A DNA stretch of 64,000 nucleotides from assembly GCF_000422305.1 (NCBI RefSeq), contig NZ_AULN01000014.1:62001-126000 (forward strand), given 5' to 3'. This document shows, piece by piece, positions 34,539 through 44,543 of this stretch. The position numbers and the translations under genes were made by a program. The notes below the pieces were generated by a model. The model was not told the origin of the DNA and searched no databases. It saw only the letters and a program-made list of their open reading frames with translations. The number at the start of each line of letters is the position of its first letter. The stretch's first letter is position 1. This DNA is from Luteimonas mephitis DSM 12574. GTDB taxonomy: Bacteria > Pseudomonadota > Gammaproteobacteria > Xanthomonadales > Xanthomonadaceae.

Positions 34539-34948
34539 ACGATTCGCAGGCGGCGAAATCCGCAAGTCCCGACTACCGCACCCCGATCGGGCGTGCGCGC
34601 GGCCTGGGTTCGGCCAAGTCCGGGGTCGGGCACTTCTGGTGGCAGCGCGTCACCGCGATCGGGCTGGCGCTGCTGGTGCCGTGGCTGGTGGGCACGCTGG
34701 TGTCGTTCATCGGCGCCGACCTGGGCACGGTGCAGGCCACGCTGGCCAGGCCTTACAACGCGATCCTGCTGGCCGCGTTCGTGCTGGCGCTGTTCTGGCA
34801 CGCGAAGCTCGGCATGCAGGTGGTGATCGAGGATTACGTGCACACCCGCGCGCTCGAAGTCGCCCTGCAACTGGTGGTGACGTTCGCGTGCGTATTCGGC
34901 GCGCTGGCGTCGCTGTACGCGATCGTCCGCATCGCGCTGCTCGCCTGA
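34535..34948 (+). CDS. sdhD: succinate dehydrogenase membrane anchor subunit
   Basis: A 137-residue protein with three membrane helices. H89 in [10 protein letters not shown] is the probable haem ligand, and EDYVH carries the conserved Asp-Tyr pair near the quinone site. With SdhC it anchors the flavoprotein and iron-sulfur subunits to the inner membrane. It overlaps sdhC by 4 bp and ends 7 bp before sdhA. Confidence 0.92.
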   Translation: MNDSQAAKSASPDYRTPIGRARGLGSAKSGVGHFWWQRVTAIGLALLVPWLVGTLVSFIGADLGTVQATLARPYNAILLAAFVLALFWHAKLGMQVVIEDYVHTRALEVALQLVVTFACVFGALASLYAIVRIALLA

Positions 34949-34955
34949 GTCCCCC

Positions 34956-36749
34956 ATGACGACTTCCGCATACAAGATCACCGAACACAAGTACGACATG
35001 ATCGTGGTCGGCGCCGGCGGTGCCGGCCTGCGCGCTACCTTCGGCCTCGCCCAGAAGGGCCTGCGCACCGCCTGCATCACCAAGGTGTTCCCGACCCGTT
35101 CGCACACGGTGGCGGCGCAGGGCGGCATTTCCGCCGCGCTGGGCAACATGGGTCCGGACGACTGGCGCTACCACTACTACGACACCATCAAGGGGTCGGA
35201 CTGGCTGGGCGATCAGGACGCGATCGAGTACATGTGCCGCGAGGCGATCCCGGCGATCATCGAGCTTGAGCACCAGGGCGTGCCGTTCTCGCGCACCGAG
35301 GAAGGCAAGATCTACCAGCGCCCGTTCGGCGGCATGACCACCGAATACGGCAAGGGCACCGCGCAGCGCACCTGCGCCGCGGCCGACCGCACCGGCCACG
35401 CCATCCTGCACACGCTGTACCAGCAGTCGCTGAAGCACCACGCCGAATTCTTCATCGAGTACTTCGCGCTCGACCTGATCATGGACGCCGAGGGCGTTTG
35501 CCGTGGCGTGCTGGCGCTGGACATGAGCGAAGGCACGCTGCACCTGTTCCGCGGCCACGGCACGGTGCTGGCGACCGGCGGCTACGGTCGCGCCTACTTC
35601 TCCGCGACGTCCGCGCACACCTGCACCGGCGACGGCGGCGGCATGGCGCTGCGCGCGGGGCTGGGCCTGCAGGACATGGAATTCGTGCAGTTCCACCCGA
35701 CCGGCATCTACGGCGCCGGCTGCCTGATCACCGAAGGCGTGCGCGGCGAAGGCGGGATCCTGCGCAACGCCAGCGGCGAGCGCTTCATGGAGCGCTACGC
35801 ACCCAACGCCAAGGACCTGGCCTCGCGCGACGTGGTCAGCCGCGCGATGACGCTTGAGATCCGCGAAGGCCGTGGTGTCGGTGAGCACAAGGACCATATC
35901 CACCTCGACCTCACCCACCTCAACCCCGCCGACATCCACGAGAAGCTGCCCGGCATCTCCGAGAGCGCGAGGATTTTCGCCGGCGTCGACGTCGAGAAGC
36001 AGCCGATCCCGGTGATCCCGACCGTGCACTACAACATGGGCGGCGTCCCGACCAACTACCACGGCGAAGTGGTGCAGCTGAAGGATGGCAATCCGGACCA
36101 CGTGGTTCCCGGGCTGTACGCGATCGGCGAGGCCGCCTGCGTATCGGTGCACGGCGCCAACCGCCTGGGCTCGAACTCGCTGCTCGACCTGGTCGTGTTC
36201 GGCCGCGCGGTGGCCAACCGCTGCGGCGAGACGATCAGGCCCGGTGCCGCGCACAAGCCGCTTGCAGGCGATGCCTGCGACCGCTCGCTGGCCAATCTCG
36301 ACCACCTGCGCCACGCCAACGGCGGCACGCCGACTGCCGTGATCCGCGATCGCATGCAGCGCACCATGCAGGCCGACGCGGCGGTGTTCCGCACCGGCGA
36401 AACGCTGGCCGAGGGCGTCGAGAAGATCCGCGAGATCCGCGCGTCGTTCGCCGACGTGAAGGTCAGCGACCGCTCGCTGGTCTGGAACTCGGACCTGGTC
36501 GAGACCTTCGAGCTGCAGAACCTGCTCGGCCAGGCGCTGGCGACCATCGTCGCCGCCGAGAACCGCCAGGAATCCCGCGGCGCGCATGCGCGCGAGGACT
36601 TCCCCGAGCGAGACGACGCGCAGTGGCAGAAGCATTCACTGTGCTGGGTGGATGACGAGGGCAAGACCCGCATCGACTATCGCCCGGTGCACATGTACAC
36701 GCTCGACGACGAAGTCGAGGTCGTGCCGCCGATGAAGCGGGTTTACTGA
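34956..36749 (+). CDS. sdhA: succinate dehydrogenase flavoprotein subunit
   Basis: A 597-residue flavoprotein that oxidises succinate to fumarate. GAGGAG (residues 19-24) binds ADP. H50 in [12 protein letters not shown] is the expected site of covalent 8-alpha-histidyl FAD. The substrate region contains [22 protein letters not shown] and the conserved [10 protein letters not shown] and [14 protein letters not shown]. Its flavin attachment should need SdhE, encoded at 38319. An unusual inverted repeat separates it from sdhB. Confidence 0.96.
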   Translation: MTTSAYKITEHKYDMIVVGAGGAGLRATFGLAQKGLRTACITKVFPTRSHTVAAQGGISAALGNMGPDDWRYHYYDTIKGSDWLGDQDAIEYMCREAIPAIIELEHQGVPFSRTEEGKIYQRPFGGMTTEYGKGTAQRTCAAADRTGHAILHTLYQQSLKHHAEFFIEYFALDLIMDAEGVCRGVLALDMSEGTLHLFRGHGTVLATGGYGRAYFSATSAHTCTGDGGGMALRAGLGLQDMEFVQFHPTGIYGAGCLITEGVRGEGGILRNASGERFMERYAPNAKDLASRDVVSRAMTLEIREGRGVGEHKDHIHLDLTHLNPADIHEKLPGISESARIFAGVDVEKQPIPVIPTVHYNMGGVPTNYHGEVVQLKDGNPDHVVPGLYAIGEAACVSVHGANRLGSNSLLDLVVFGRAVANRCGETIRPGAAHKPLAGDACDRSLANLDHLRHANGGTPTAVIRDRMQRTMQADAAVFRTGETLAEGVEKIREIRASFADVKVSDRSLVWNSDLVETFELQNLLGQALATIVAAENRQESRGAHAREDFPERDDAQWQKHSLCWVDDEGKTRIDYRPVHMYTLDDEVEVVPPMKRVY

Positions 36750-36752
36750 CAG

Positions 36753-36845
36753 CCGGGATTCGGGATTGGGGATTGGGGATTCGTAAAAGCAGCAGCTTCG
36801 CGAAAACCGCTTCTCCGAATCCCCAATCCCCAATTTCCAATCCCG
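36753..36845. repeat. long inverted repeat between sdhA and sdhB
   Basis: The 31-base arms (36753-36783 and 36815-36845) are near-perfect complements built from GGGATTGGGGATTCG-like units. The 31-bp loop includes AAAAGCAGCAGCTTCGCG. It lies in the middle of the sdhCDAB operon, between the sdhA stop and the sdhB ATG, so a strong hairpin should form in the message. Confidence 0.85.
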
Positions 36846-36856
36846 GATTGCAAGCC

Positions 36857-37648
36857 ATGGCCGAATTCACCCTCCCCAGGAACTCGAAGATCCACAAGGG
36901 CAAGCGTTTCGCCGCGCCTGCCGGCGCGACCCGCGTGCGCGAGTTCAAGGTCTATCGCTGGAGCCCGGACGACAACGAGAATCCGCGCACCGACACCTAC
37001 GAGATCGACCTCGACAAGTGCGGGCCGATGGTCCTGGACGCGCTGATCAAGATCAAGAACGAGATCGACCCGACGCTGACGTTCCGCCGTTCCTGCCGCG
37101 AGGGCATCTGCGGCTCGTGCGCGATGAACATCGACGGTACCAACACCCTGGCCTGCACCAAGGCGATCGAGGACTGCGGCAGCGGCAAGGGTGACGTCCC
37201 GATCTATCCATTGCCGCACATGGACGTGGTCAAGGACCTGGTCCCGGACCTGACCCACTTCTACGCCCAGTACGCGTCGATCCAGCCTTGGATCCGCACC
37301 CAGAGCGCGCCGCCGCCGGATCGCGAGCGGCTGCAGTCGAAGGAAGACCGTGCCAAGCTCGACGGCCTCTACGAATGCATCCTGTGCGCATGCTGCAGCA
37401 CCGCGTGCCCGAGCTACTGGTGGAATGGCGATCGCTACCTCGGTCCTGCGATCCTGCTGCAGGCCTATCGCTGGATCATCGACAGCCGCGACGAGGATAC
37501 CGGCGCGCGACTGGACGACCTGGAAGACCCGTTCAAGCTGTACCGCTGCCACACCATCATGAACTGCACCCGGACGTGCCCGAAGGGCCTGAACCCGGCC
37601 AAGGCGATCGGCGAGATCAAGCAGCTGATGCTGGCGCGGCAACAGTAG
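36857..37648 (+). CDS. sdhB: succinate dehydrogenase iron-sulfur subunit
   Basis: A 263-residue protein that carries electrons from FAD to quinone. The [2Fe-2S] ligands are C80, C85, C88 and C100. The 4Fe and 3Fe cluster ligands are in [17 protein letters not shown] (C174, C177, C180, C184) and C231, C237, C241 ([12 protein letters not shown]). The ATG at 36857 comes 12 bp after the inverted repeat and has no strong ribosome site, unlike most genes here. It follows sdhA by 107 bp. Confidence 0.95.
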   Translation: MAEFTLPRNSKIHKGKRFAAPAGATRVREFKVYRWSPDDNENPRTDTYEIDLDKCGPMVLDALIKIKNEIDPTLTFRRSCREGICGSCAMNIDGTNTLACTKAIEDCGSGKGDVPIYPLPHMDVVKDLVPDLTHFYAQYASIQPWIRTQSAPPPDRERLQSKEDRAKLDGLYECILCACCSTACPSYWWNGDRYLGPAILLQAYRWIIDSRDEDTGARLDDLEDPFKLYRCHTIMNCTRTCPKGLNPAKAIGEIKQLMLARQQ

Positions 37649-37663
37649 GGCAGCCGAAGTTTT

Positions 37664-37788
37664 TCCTTCTCCCTCCGGGAGAAGGTGGCCCGAAGGGCCG
37701 GATGAGGGGGCGGAGAAGGAGGTGGTTGGGGCCATCGTCGCTTCGCCGTGCCTTCACCCCCCAACCCCTCTCCCGCACGGAGAGGGAC
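37664..37788. repeat. paired CTCTCCC/GGGAGAAGG intergenic repeats
   Basis: The left part contains the hairpin CCTTCTCCCTCCGGGAGAAG (from 37665) plus GGCCCGAAGGGCC. The right part (37751-37786) contains CCCCTCTCCCGCACGGAGAG. Both occur in the 254-bp gap after sdhB and could end transcription of the sdh operon. A sister copy is at 63043. Confidence 0.65.
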
Positions 37789-37902
37789 TCAAAGCGATTG
37801 CGGCAGGATGGAACCTGGGAAGTTCCCGGCAGGGCGCCGTCCCAATGACAAAGCATCGCCCCGGAATTGCAAAGTAGCGAGCCAGTCCACGAAGGAGCCT
37901 CC

Positions 37903-38322
37903 ATGCCGCGTGCCATCTTCCTGCCCGCCTTCGCGATGGTCGTGCTGACCCTCGTCGTCTGGCTGCGGATGTACACCACCAGCATCGCGCAGATGAAGCG
38001 CGAACGCATCCACCCGCAGGCGGTTGCCACCTCGGCGCAGGCCGCCGCGCGATTGACCGACAGCCGCGCAGCCGACAACTTCCGCAACCTGTTCGAGCTG
38101 CCGGTGCTGTTCTACCTGGCGCTGGTCGTGGCCGCGGTTTCCGGACTTGCCACCGATGCGACGCTGGCGCTGGCCTGGCTGTTCGTGCTGTTGCGCGTTG
38201 TCCACAGCGCCATCCAGTGCAGCTACAACAAGGTCATGCACCGGTTCCAGGCCTACCTGGCCGGCAGCGTGGCGCTGTGGGTGCTGTGGGCATGGCTGGC
38301 GTACCTGCTGTTCCTGCGATGA
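37903..38322 (+). CDS. MAPEG family membrane protein
   Basis: A 139-residue protein with four hydrophobic helices and the MAPEG-like blocks [19 protein letters not shown] and [16 protein letters not shown]. The group includes membrane glutathione transferases and related proteins; catalytic activity here is unproven. The ATG has a GAAGGAG ribosome site, and its TGA overlaps the sdhE start, so it is the first gene of a MAPEG-sdhE-ygfX unit. Confidence 0.85.
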   Translation: MPRAIFLPAFAMVVLTLVVWLRMYTTSIAQMKRERIHPQAVATSAQAAARLTDSRAADNFRNLFELPVLFYLALVVAAVSGLATDATLALAWLFVLLRVVHSAIQCSYNKVMHRFQAYLAGSVALWVLWAWLAYLLFLR

Positions 38323-38588
38323 GCAGCCTGTCGCCCGCCGACGAAGCCGAGCTGCGGCGCCTGCGTTGGCGCAGCCGGCGCGGCATGCGCGAACTCGACC
38401 AGCTCCTCAACCGCTGGCTCGACCAGCAATGGGCGGCATCTTCCGAAGCACAGCGCGGGCTTTTCCTACAGTTGCTGGCCTGCGAGGACGATAAGCTCTG
38501 GCGTTGGTTCCTTGGCCACGAGACCGCCCCCGATGCCGCACTCGACACACTCGTCCAGCGCATCCGCGCACTTCCGCCCGCACGCTGA
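38319..38588 (+). CDS. sdhE: succinate dehydrogenase flavinylation factor SdhE
   Basis: An 89-residue all-helical protein of the SdhE/SDHAF2 family, needed to attach FAD covalently to SdhA. The key RGMRELD motif (RGxxE type, residues 21-27) is intact, with WFLGHE near the end. It overlaps the MAPEG gene by 4 bp (ATGA) and lies 1.5 kb from sdhA, which supports the call. Confidence 0.92.
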   Translation: MSSLSPADEAELRRLRWRSRRGMRELDQLLNRWLDQQWAASSEAQRGLFLQLLACEDDKLWRWFLGHETAPDAALDTLVQRIRALPPAR

Positions 38589-39015
38589 GGCGGCCGGATG
38601 CCGGCTTGAGGGGCGCGCGTCGCCGCTGCTGGCCGCCTTGCTGTCGTTGCTGGCGATCGCTGCCGCCTTCGCTGTGCTGGCTTCGGAAATGCCCGCGGTC
38701 GCGGCGTGGCCGCTGGCGCTCGCTGCCCTGGCCCATGGCGCATGGCTCGCCTGGCGCGAGACCCGCGTGGCGCCCGGTGAGTTCGTGATCCCCGGCGTTG
38801 CCGGCACCCGCACCACGGTCGACGGCAAACCCGTTGAAGACCTGTCGGTGCGCTGGCGCGGCCCGATTGCGTTCCTGCGATGGCGTGACGCGGACGGCGT
38901 CTGGCGCAGGCATGTGTTCTTCCCCGATACCCTGCCGGCCGCGCGTCGCCGTGAACTGCGGCTGGCCGCGCCGGGCCCCGCGCCTGCGCGCGGGGCGGCA
39001 TCGGTGGCACCATAG
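38533..39015 (+). CDS. YgfX/CptA-like membrane protein
   Basis: A 160-residue protein with two adjacent membrane helices ([20 protein letters not shown] and [16 protein letters not shown]) and a soluble C-terminal part that ends [19 protein letters not shown]. That layout and its place right after sdhE match YgfX (CptA), which pairs with SdhE (YgfY) in E. coli. Its start at 38533 lies inside sdhE (56-bp overlap); the exact start is uncertain. Function in this organism is inferred from context. Confidence 0.6.
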   Translation: MPHSTHSSSASAHFRPHAEAAGCRLEGRASPLLAALLSLLAIAAAFAVLASEMPAVAAWPLALAALAHGAWLAWRETRVAPGEFVIPGVAGTRTTVDGKPVEDLSVRWRGPIAFLRWRDADGVWRRHVFFPDTLPAARRRELRLAAPGPAPARGAASVAP

Positions 39016-39039
39016 CGTCTGCTCCGTCGACCTGACCCC

Positions 39040-40281
39040 ATGTTCAAACCCATCCCCGTCGCCATCGGTTTGCGCTACCTGCGGGCCAAGCGCCGCAACG
39101 GCTTCATCTCCTTCATCTCGCTGGCCTCGATCCTCGGCATCGCCATCGGCGTGGCTGCGCTGATCACCACGCTGGCGGTAATGAGCGGTTTCCAGCGCGA
39201 GATCCGCGACCGCATGCTGCAGATGGCCGCGCATGCCACCGTCACTGCCAGCGGCGATGCGATGGAGAACTGGCAGCAGGCCATCGCCGTGGCCCGCACT
39301 GATCCACGGGTGGCCGGCGCCGCACCCTACATCGAGACGCAGGCGCTGCTGTCCGCCGCCCGCAAGCAGGGCGCGCTGATCCGCGGCGTCGATCCGGTCG
39401 AGGAGGGCAAGGTGTCGGTGCTGGCCGGGAAGATGGTGCGGGGCAAGCTCGAGGACCTCACGCCCGGCAGTTTCAACATCGTGCTCGGGAGCGAGCTCGC
39501 GCTGTGGATCGGAGCCGGCGTGGGCGACAAGGTGCTGGTGCTGACCGACGTGCGCGCCACGCCGATGGGCGCGGTCAAGCAGATGAAGCGGTTCACGGTG
39601 AGCGGCATCTTCGAGGCCGGCTACCAGGAGTATGACAAGGGCCTGGCGGTGGTGAACCTGCACGACGCGCAGCGCTTGATGCGCATGGGCGACGGGGTCA
39701 CCGGCGTGCGCCTGAAGATGCACGACATGGACCTGGCCTGGGAGGTGGCGCGCGATCTCGCGCTGCGGCTCAAGGGGCCGTACCTGGTCAGCGACTGGAC
39801 CCGCGACAACGCCAACATGTTCCGCGCGCTGAAGCTGGAGAAGACGATGATGGCGATCCTGCTGTCGCTGATCGTCGCGATGGGCGCGTTCAACCTCGTG
39901 TCGTCGCAGGTAATGCTGGTGACCGACAAGCAGGCCGACATCGCGATCCTGCGCACGCTGGGGCTCACTCCGCGCGGGGTGATGCAGGTGTTCATGGTGC
40001 AGGGCTCGCTGATCGGGATGATCGGCACGCTGTCCGGCGTGATCGGCGGCATCGTGCTGACGCTCAACCTCGAACACATCCTGCGCGCGATCGAACGCGT
40101 GTTCGACGTGCAGTTGATGCCCGAGGACGTCTACTACATCACCGGCCTGCCGACGCAGCTGGAGGCCAGCGACATCACTATCATCGCGGCGGTCGCGCTG
40201 GTGATGGCCTTCCTGGCCACGCTGTACCCGGCGTGGCGCGCGGCGCGCACGGCGCCGGCGGAGGCGCTGCGATATGAGTGA
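39040..40281 (+). CDS. lolC: lipoprotein-releasing permease LolC/LolE type
   Basis: A 413-residue inner-membrane protein with an N-terminal helix, a large periplasmic domain (about 45-265) and three C-terminal helices. Family blocks are [21 protein letters not shown] and [20 protein letters not shown], plus the FYPA-like end ([20 protein letters not shown]). With LolD it extracts lipoproteins for LolA. Only one LolC/E gene is present here, which suggests a LolF-type homodimer. It overlaps lolD by 8 bp. Confidence 0.93.
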   Translation: MFKPIPVAIGLRYLRAKRRNGFISFISLASILGIAIGVAALITTLAVMSGFQREIRDRMLQMAAHATVTASGDAMENWQQAIAVARTDPRVAGAAPYIETQALLSAARKQGALIRGVDPVEEGKVSVLAGKMVRGKLEDLTPGSFNIVLGSELALWIGAGVGDKVLVLTDVRATPMGAVKQMKRFTVSGIFEAGYQEYDKGLAVVNLHDAQRLMRMGDGVTGVRLKMHDMDLAWEVARDLALRLKGPYLVSDWTRDNANMFRALKLEKTMMAILLSLIVAMGAFNLVSSQVMLVTDKQADIAILRTLGLTPRGVMQVFMVQGSLIGMIGTLSGVIGGIVLTLNLEHILRAIERVFDVQLMPEDVYYITGLPTQLEASDITIIAAVALVMAFLATLYPAWRAARTAPAEALRYE

Positions 40282-41014
40282 CAGCCGTGACTTGGAAGGG
40301 CAGGGGCAATCGCACGTGCATGATGGCGAAGTGATCCGTGCCGAGGGGCTGGCCAAGACTTACGCCGAGGGCTCGCTGCGCACGCCTGTGTTCGACGGGC
40401 TGGACCTGGTGGTGCACGCGGGCGAGACGGTGGCCATCGTGGGCGCGTCCGGCGCCGGCAAGAGCACGCTGCTGCACCTGCTCGGCGGCCTCGACACGCC
40501 GACGGCGGGCGAGGTGTTCGTTGCCGGACAGCAGATGAGCGCGCTGTCGGACGCCGAGCGCGGCCGCCTGCGCAACCATGCTCTGGGCTTCGTCTACCAG
40601 TTCCACCATTTGTTGCCGGAGTTCACCGCGCTGGAGAACGTGATGCTGCCGGTGCTGCTGGGCGGCACCGCGGTGGCCGATGCGGCGAAGACGGCTCGCG
40701 GGCTGCTGGAGTCGGTTGGCCTCGGCCATCGCCTCGAGCACAAGCCCGGTGAGCTGTCCGGCGGAGAACGCCAGCGCGCCGCGGTGGCGCGCGCACTGGT
40801 CAACCGGCCCGGTTGCGTGCTCGGCGACGAGCCAACCGGCAACCTCGACGAGAAGACCGCAGCCACGGTGTTCGACCTGATGCTCGAACTCAACCGCGCA
40901 CACCGCACCAGCCTGGTGCTGGTCACGCATGATCGTCGCCTCGCGCGCCGGCTCGACCGGGTGCTGGAACTGTACGAAGGCCGGCTCAGGGAATTGCCCG
41001 CCAGCAAGGTGTAA
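40274..41014 (+). CDS. lolD: lipoprotein-releasing system ATPase LolD
   Basis: A 246-residue ABC ATPase with Walker [10 protein letters not shown], a Q-loop in [11 protein letters not shown] (the LolD-typical QFHHLL), signature LSGGERQR, Walker [13 protein letters not shown] and an H-loop LVTHDRRLA. It powers release of lipoproteins from the inner membrane with LolC. The first 20 residues are an extra hydrophilic stretch before the usual start. It overlaps lolC by 8 bp. Confidence 0.95.
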   Translation: MSDSRDLEGQGQSHVHDGEVIRAEGLAKTYAEGSLRTPVFDGLDLVVHAGETVAIVGASGAGKSTLLHLLGGLDTPTAGEVFVAGQQMSALSDAERGRLRNHALGFVYQFHHLLPEFTALENVMLPVLLGGTAVADAAKTARGLLESVGLGHRLEHKPGELSGGERQRAAVARALVNRPGCVLGDEPTGNLDEKTAATVFDLMLELNRAHRTSLVLVTHDRRLARRLDRVLELYEGRLRELPASKV

Positions 41015-41046
41015 CGCCACAAGCCAACCAGGTGCAAGGAGACACC

Positions 41047-43431
41047 ATGGACACGACGGCAAGGACGCCGCCATTCGGGATCGCCACTGCGGTGGCGCTG
41101 TTGCTCGGGATCACCGCCTGCCTGTGCCTGCCGGCGCTGCCTCCGTGGCCTGCGCTCGCGCTGCCGTTGGCCGCCGGGGCGTGGCTGTGGTCGCGCGAGG
41201 GCTGGAAGCGCATCGCCGGCGCCTGCCTGTTCGGTTTCGCGCTGTGCGGGCTGCATGTCATCCACGCGCTGTCGCAGCAGCTGCCGCTGTCGCTGGAACG
41301 GCAGGATGTCGTCGTAAGCGGGCGCGTGGTGGACCTGCCCGCCGACGAGGCCAGGCGCACGCGATTCAGGCTGCGGGTGGACGACGATGTGGCCGTGCCG
41401 GCGCCGCTGCGCGGCCGGCTGCTGCAGCTGTCGTGGTACGACGGTTACAAGCAAACCGCGCCGTCGCAGCGATTCGAGCTTCGCCCCGGCAGCCGCTGGC
41501 GGTTCGAGCTGCGCCTGCGCGCACCGCGTGGACTGCGCAACCCCGGCGTGTTCGACAGCGAGAAGTCCGCGCTGGCCAGGCGCATCGCCGCGACCGGATA
41601 CGTGCGCGATGCGCAGACCGCGAAGGAGCTGTCCGGTGCCGCCGGCATCGACGCCTGGCGCGACGCGATGTCCGGGCGCATCGCAGCGGCGGTATCGTCC
41701 TCCTCGTCGCGCTACGTGCAGGCGCTGGCGCTGGGCGATACGCGCGGGCTGGACGACATCGACTGGGAAACCCTGCGCGCCACCGGCCTGACCCACCTGA
41801 TCGCGATCTCCGGGTTCCACGTCGGCATGGTCGCGGCACTGTTCGCACTGCTGGCGTCGGGGCTGTGGCGGGTATTCCCGGCGCTGGCACGGCGGCTGCC
41901 GCGCCCGCAGGCCGCAGCGGTCGCGGCCCTGGCCGGGGCGATGGGCTACGCGGCCGTCGCCGGCTTCGCATTGCCGACGGTGCGCACGGTGCTGATGATC
42001 GCGATGGTGGTCGCTGCGCGGGCGCTGCGGCGGCCGGTGCGGGTGGTCGATGCACTGGCCATGGCGGCGCTGGCGATCCTGCTGTTCGATCCGCTGGCGG
42101 CACTGACCGCGGGCTTCTGGCTCAGTTTCGCCGGCGTGGCCTGGCTGGCGTGGTGCCTGCCCGATGCAGGGCATCGCATCGTTGGCGATTTCCTGTCCGC
42201 GCAGGGCGTGGCGACGCTGGGCCTGCTGCCGCTGACCGTGGTGCTGTTCGGGCAGGCGTCGCTGGCCGGGCCGCTGGCCAACCTGGTCGCAATCCCGTGG
42301 TGGAGCCTGGTGGTGGTGCCGCTGACGCTGCTGGGGACCGCGCTGGAGGCGCTGCACGCGAGTGCCGGTGAGTGGGCGTGGCGCGCGGCGGCGTGGTGCT
42401 TCGACCTGTCGTGGCCGGCGTTGCAGTGGCTTGCCGGCAGCCGTTTCGCGCTGTGGTGGCTGCCGGAGGCGCGCTGGTTCGCGTTGCCGCTGGCCCTGCT
42501 CGGTGCGTTCTGGTGCCTGCTGCCGCGCGGCATGCCGGGCAGGGCGCTGGCATTGCTGTTGTGGCTGCCGCTGCTGTGGCCGTCGCGCGGACTGCCGCAG
42601 CCCGGCGAAGCGGAACTGGTGGCGCTCGATGTCGGCCAGGGGCTGTCGGTGCTGGTACGCACGGCGCGGCACAGCCTGCTGTACGACATGGGGCCGGCGC
42701 AGCCCGAAGGCTTTGATGCTGGCGAACGGATCGGCGTGCCCTCGCTGCGTGCGCTGGGGGTGCGGCGGCTGGACGCAGCCATCGTCAGCCATGGTGACAA
42801 CGACCACGCCGGCGGATTTGCCGCCGTGCGGCGCGCCTACCCGATGCCGCTGGCATGGTCGCCGGAGGGCTCCGGGATCGAGCGCACGCGCGCCTGCCTT
42901 GCCGGCATGCAGTGGCAGTGGGACGGCGTGCGTTTCCGCTTCCTGCACCCGCCCGAGTACTTCCCGTACCTGGACAACGAATCGAGCTGCGTGCTGCGGA
43001 TCGAGACCGCACACGGCGCGGCCCTGCTGACCGGCGATATCGGCCAGGTGGTCGAACGCGACCTGCTGCGTCGCGATGCCGACGCGCTGCGCGCCGACGT
43101 GGTGCTGGTGGCGCACCACGGCAGCGGCGAATCCTCCGATCCGGGCTTCGTCGCAGCCACCCATGCCCGCCATGCGCTGGTCTCGACCGGTTACGGCAAC
43201 CGCTTCCGGCACCCGCGGGCCGAGGTGGTGGAGCGCTGGCAACGGGCCGGAGCGCGTGTCCATGACACCCAGGACAGTGGAGCGCTTCGCGTGCGCCTGC
43301 AGGCTGGCGGCGTCGCGGTGGAACCGAGACGGCAGTCGCATCCGCGCCCCTGGGATGCGGTGCGGCGCCAGCAGCGCCTGGCCGGCGAGGGCACGGGGCA
43401 GGCCGCCCTTGTATCCTATCGGCCGGATTGA
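41047..43431 (+). CDS. comEC: DNA internalisation protein ComEC/Rec2
   Basis: A 794-residue membrane protein that forms the inner-membrane channel for DNA uptake in natural transformation. An N-terminal soluble OB-like part (about 80-190) is followed by the competence membrane core (LTHLIAISGFHVGMVAAL is the family block). The C-terminal metallo-beta-lactamase domain has LDVGQGLSVLVRT, IVSHGDNDHAGG, LTGDIG and LVAHHGS. The ATG at 41047 has an AAGGAG site; a GTG five codons earlier is less likely. Confidence 0.92.
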   Translation: MDTTARTPPFGIATAVALLLGITACLCLPALPPWPALALPLAAGAWLWSREGWKRIAGACLFGFALCGLHVIHALSQQLPLSLERQDVVVSGRVVDLPADEARRTRFRLRVDDDVAVPAPLRGRLLQLSWYDGYKQTAPSQRFELRPGSRWRFELRLRAPRGLRNPGVFDSEKSALARRIAATGYVRDAQTAKELSGAAGIDAWRDAMSGRIAAAVSSSSSRYVQALALGDTRGLDDIDWETLRATGLTHLIAISGFHVGMVAALFALLASGLWRVFPALARRLPRPQAAAVAALAGAMGYAAVAGFALPTVRTVLMIAMVVAARALRRPVRVVDALAMAALAILLFDPLAALTAGFWLSFAGVAWLAWCLPDAGHRIVGDFLSAQGVATLGLLPLTVVLFGQASLAGPLANLVAIPWWSLVVVPLTLLGTALEALHASAGEWAWRAAAWCFDLSWPALQWLAGSRFALWWLPEARWFALPLALLGAFWCLLPRGMPGRALALLLWLPLLWPSRGLPQPGEAELVALDVGQGLSVLVRTARHSLLYDMGPAQPEGFDAGERIGVPSLRALGVRRLDAAIVSHGDNDHAGGFAAVRRAYPMPLAWSPEGSGIERTRACLAGMQWQWDGVRFRFLHPPEYFPYLDNESSCVLRIETAHGAALLTGDIGQVVERDLLRRDADALRADVVLVAHHGSGESSDPGFVAATHARHALVSTGYGNRFRHPRAEVVERWQRAGARVHDTQDSGALRVRLQAGGVAVEPRRQSHPRPWDAVRRQQRLAGEGTGQAALVSYRPD

Positions 43432-43457
43432 ATCGGCCACTGGCCGGGGGACTGCGC

Positions 43458-44093
43458 GTGCTGGAACTGGTGAAGGCGGGTGGCTGGCCGATGCTGCCGT
43501 TGTTGCTGCTGTCTGCGATCGCGCTGGCGATCATCGTCGAGCGATTCTGGGCCCTGCGCCGCAAGAGCGTGCTGCCGCCAGGCCTGGGGAGCGAGGTCCG
43601 GACCTGGGCCTCGCGCGGCAACCTCGACCCGGCCCACATCGATTCGCTGCGCGGCAACTCGCCGCTGGGCGCGCTGCTGGCCGCCGCGCTGGACGTGCGC
43701 AACCGCCCACGCGAGGAAATCCGCGAGCGCGTCGAAGACGTCGGCCGCCATCTCGCGCACCGGATGGAGCGCTACCTCAACGCGCTGGGCACGATCGCCG
43801 CGGCCGGTCCGCTGCTGGGCCTGTTCGGTACCGTGGTCGGCATGATCCAGATGTTCCTCGGGATCATGGATTACGGCGTCGGCGACGTGAACCAGCTTGC
43901 CGGCGGCATCGGCAAGGCGCTGGTGTGCACCGCCGCCGGCATGGTCGTCGCGGTCCCGTCGCTGATGTTCCATCGTTACTTCCGCGCCCGCGTCGACAGC
44001 TACCTGGTCGACATGGAGCACGAGGCGATCCAGCTGATGGACGCCATCGATCCCCGCGCCAGGCGCGTGGCCGCCGCGGCGCCGCAGGGCTGA
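43458..44093 (+). CDS. exbB: ExbB/TolQ-type proton channel
   Basis: A 211-residue MotA/TolQ/ExbB protein with three membrane helices. The family signature is GTIAAAGPLLGLFGTVVGMI, followed by a third helix (GGIGKALVCTAAGMVVAVPSL). It forms the energy-transducing complex with ExbD. The GTG start at 43458 is chosen because the protein then begins VLELVKAGGW as in relatives; a TTG at 43428 that overlaps the comEC stop is an alternative. exbD starts 6 bp after its stop. Confidence 0.9.
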   Translation: MLELVKAGGWPMLPLLLLSAIALAIIVERFWALRRKSVLPPGLGSEVRTWASRGNLDPAHIDSLRGNSPLGALLAAALDVRNRPREEIRERVEDVGRHLAHRMERYLNALGTIAAAGPLLGLFGTVVGMIQMFLGIMDYGVGDVNQLAGGIGKALVCTAAGMVVAVPSLMFHRYFRARVDSYLVDMEHEAIQLMDAIDPRARRVAAAAPQG

Positions 44094-44099
44094 CCTTCC

Positions 44100-44543
44100 A
44101 TGCGCATCCGCGACCGCCGCGCCGAGGACAACCCGGACATCAACCTCGTGCCGATGATCGACGTGATCCTGTGCCTGATCATCTTCTTCGTGATCACCAC
44201 CACGTTCGACGCGCGCTCGGTGCTCAAGCTCGAACTGCCGCGCGCCGACGGCGAGCGCAGCGAGGCCAAGGCCAGGCAGCTGAGCCTGCTGATCAACGCC
44301 GAGGGCCGCTATTTCGTCGATGACCGCGAGGCGCTGCGCACCGACGTCGAATCGCTCAAGCGCACGATCGTGGAGGTCGCCGGCGACGACCGCGAGCGCA
44401 CCGTGCTGATCCGTGCCGACGCACGCACGCCATGGCAGGCGGTGATCACCGCCTACGACGCGCTGGGCCAGCTGGGCTTCCGCCGCATCGCCAATGCCAC
44501 CGCGCCCGAACAGCGGCCCGCCGCCGCGGAGCCGGCCAGGTGA
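44100..44543 (+). CDS. exbD: ExbD/TolR-type biopolymer transport protein
   Basis: A 147-residue protein with one membrane helix (residues 20-38). It carries the functional aspartate region INLVPMIDVILCLIIFF, where the Asp in MIDVIL is the probable proton-carrying residue. A periplasmic domain follows. It works with ExbB and a TonB-like partner that is not in this window. Its TGA overlaps the GTG start of msbA by 4 bp, so it is coupled to lipid A export. Confidence 0.92.
   Translation: MRIRDRRAEDNPDINLVPMIDVILCLIIFFVITTTFDARSVLKLELPRADGERSEAKARQLSLLINAEGRYFVDDREALRTDVESLKRTIVEVAGDDRERTVLIRADARTPWQAVITAYDALGQLGFRRIANATAPEQRPAAAEPAR

Noticed and set aside
37649-37902. Possible small gene after sdhB
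   Set aside because: The gap is filled by two hairpin-forming intergenic repeats; the open frames there follow the repeat and have no ribosome site.
40594-43440. Very long open frame (948 codons) opposite lolD and comEC
   Set aside because: It is the antisense shadow of comEC, full of Arg, Gln and His, without any recognisable domain.
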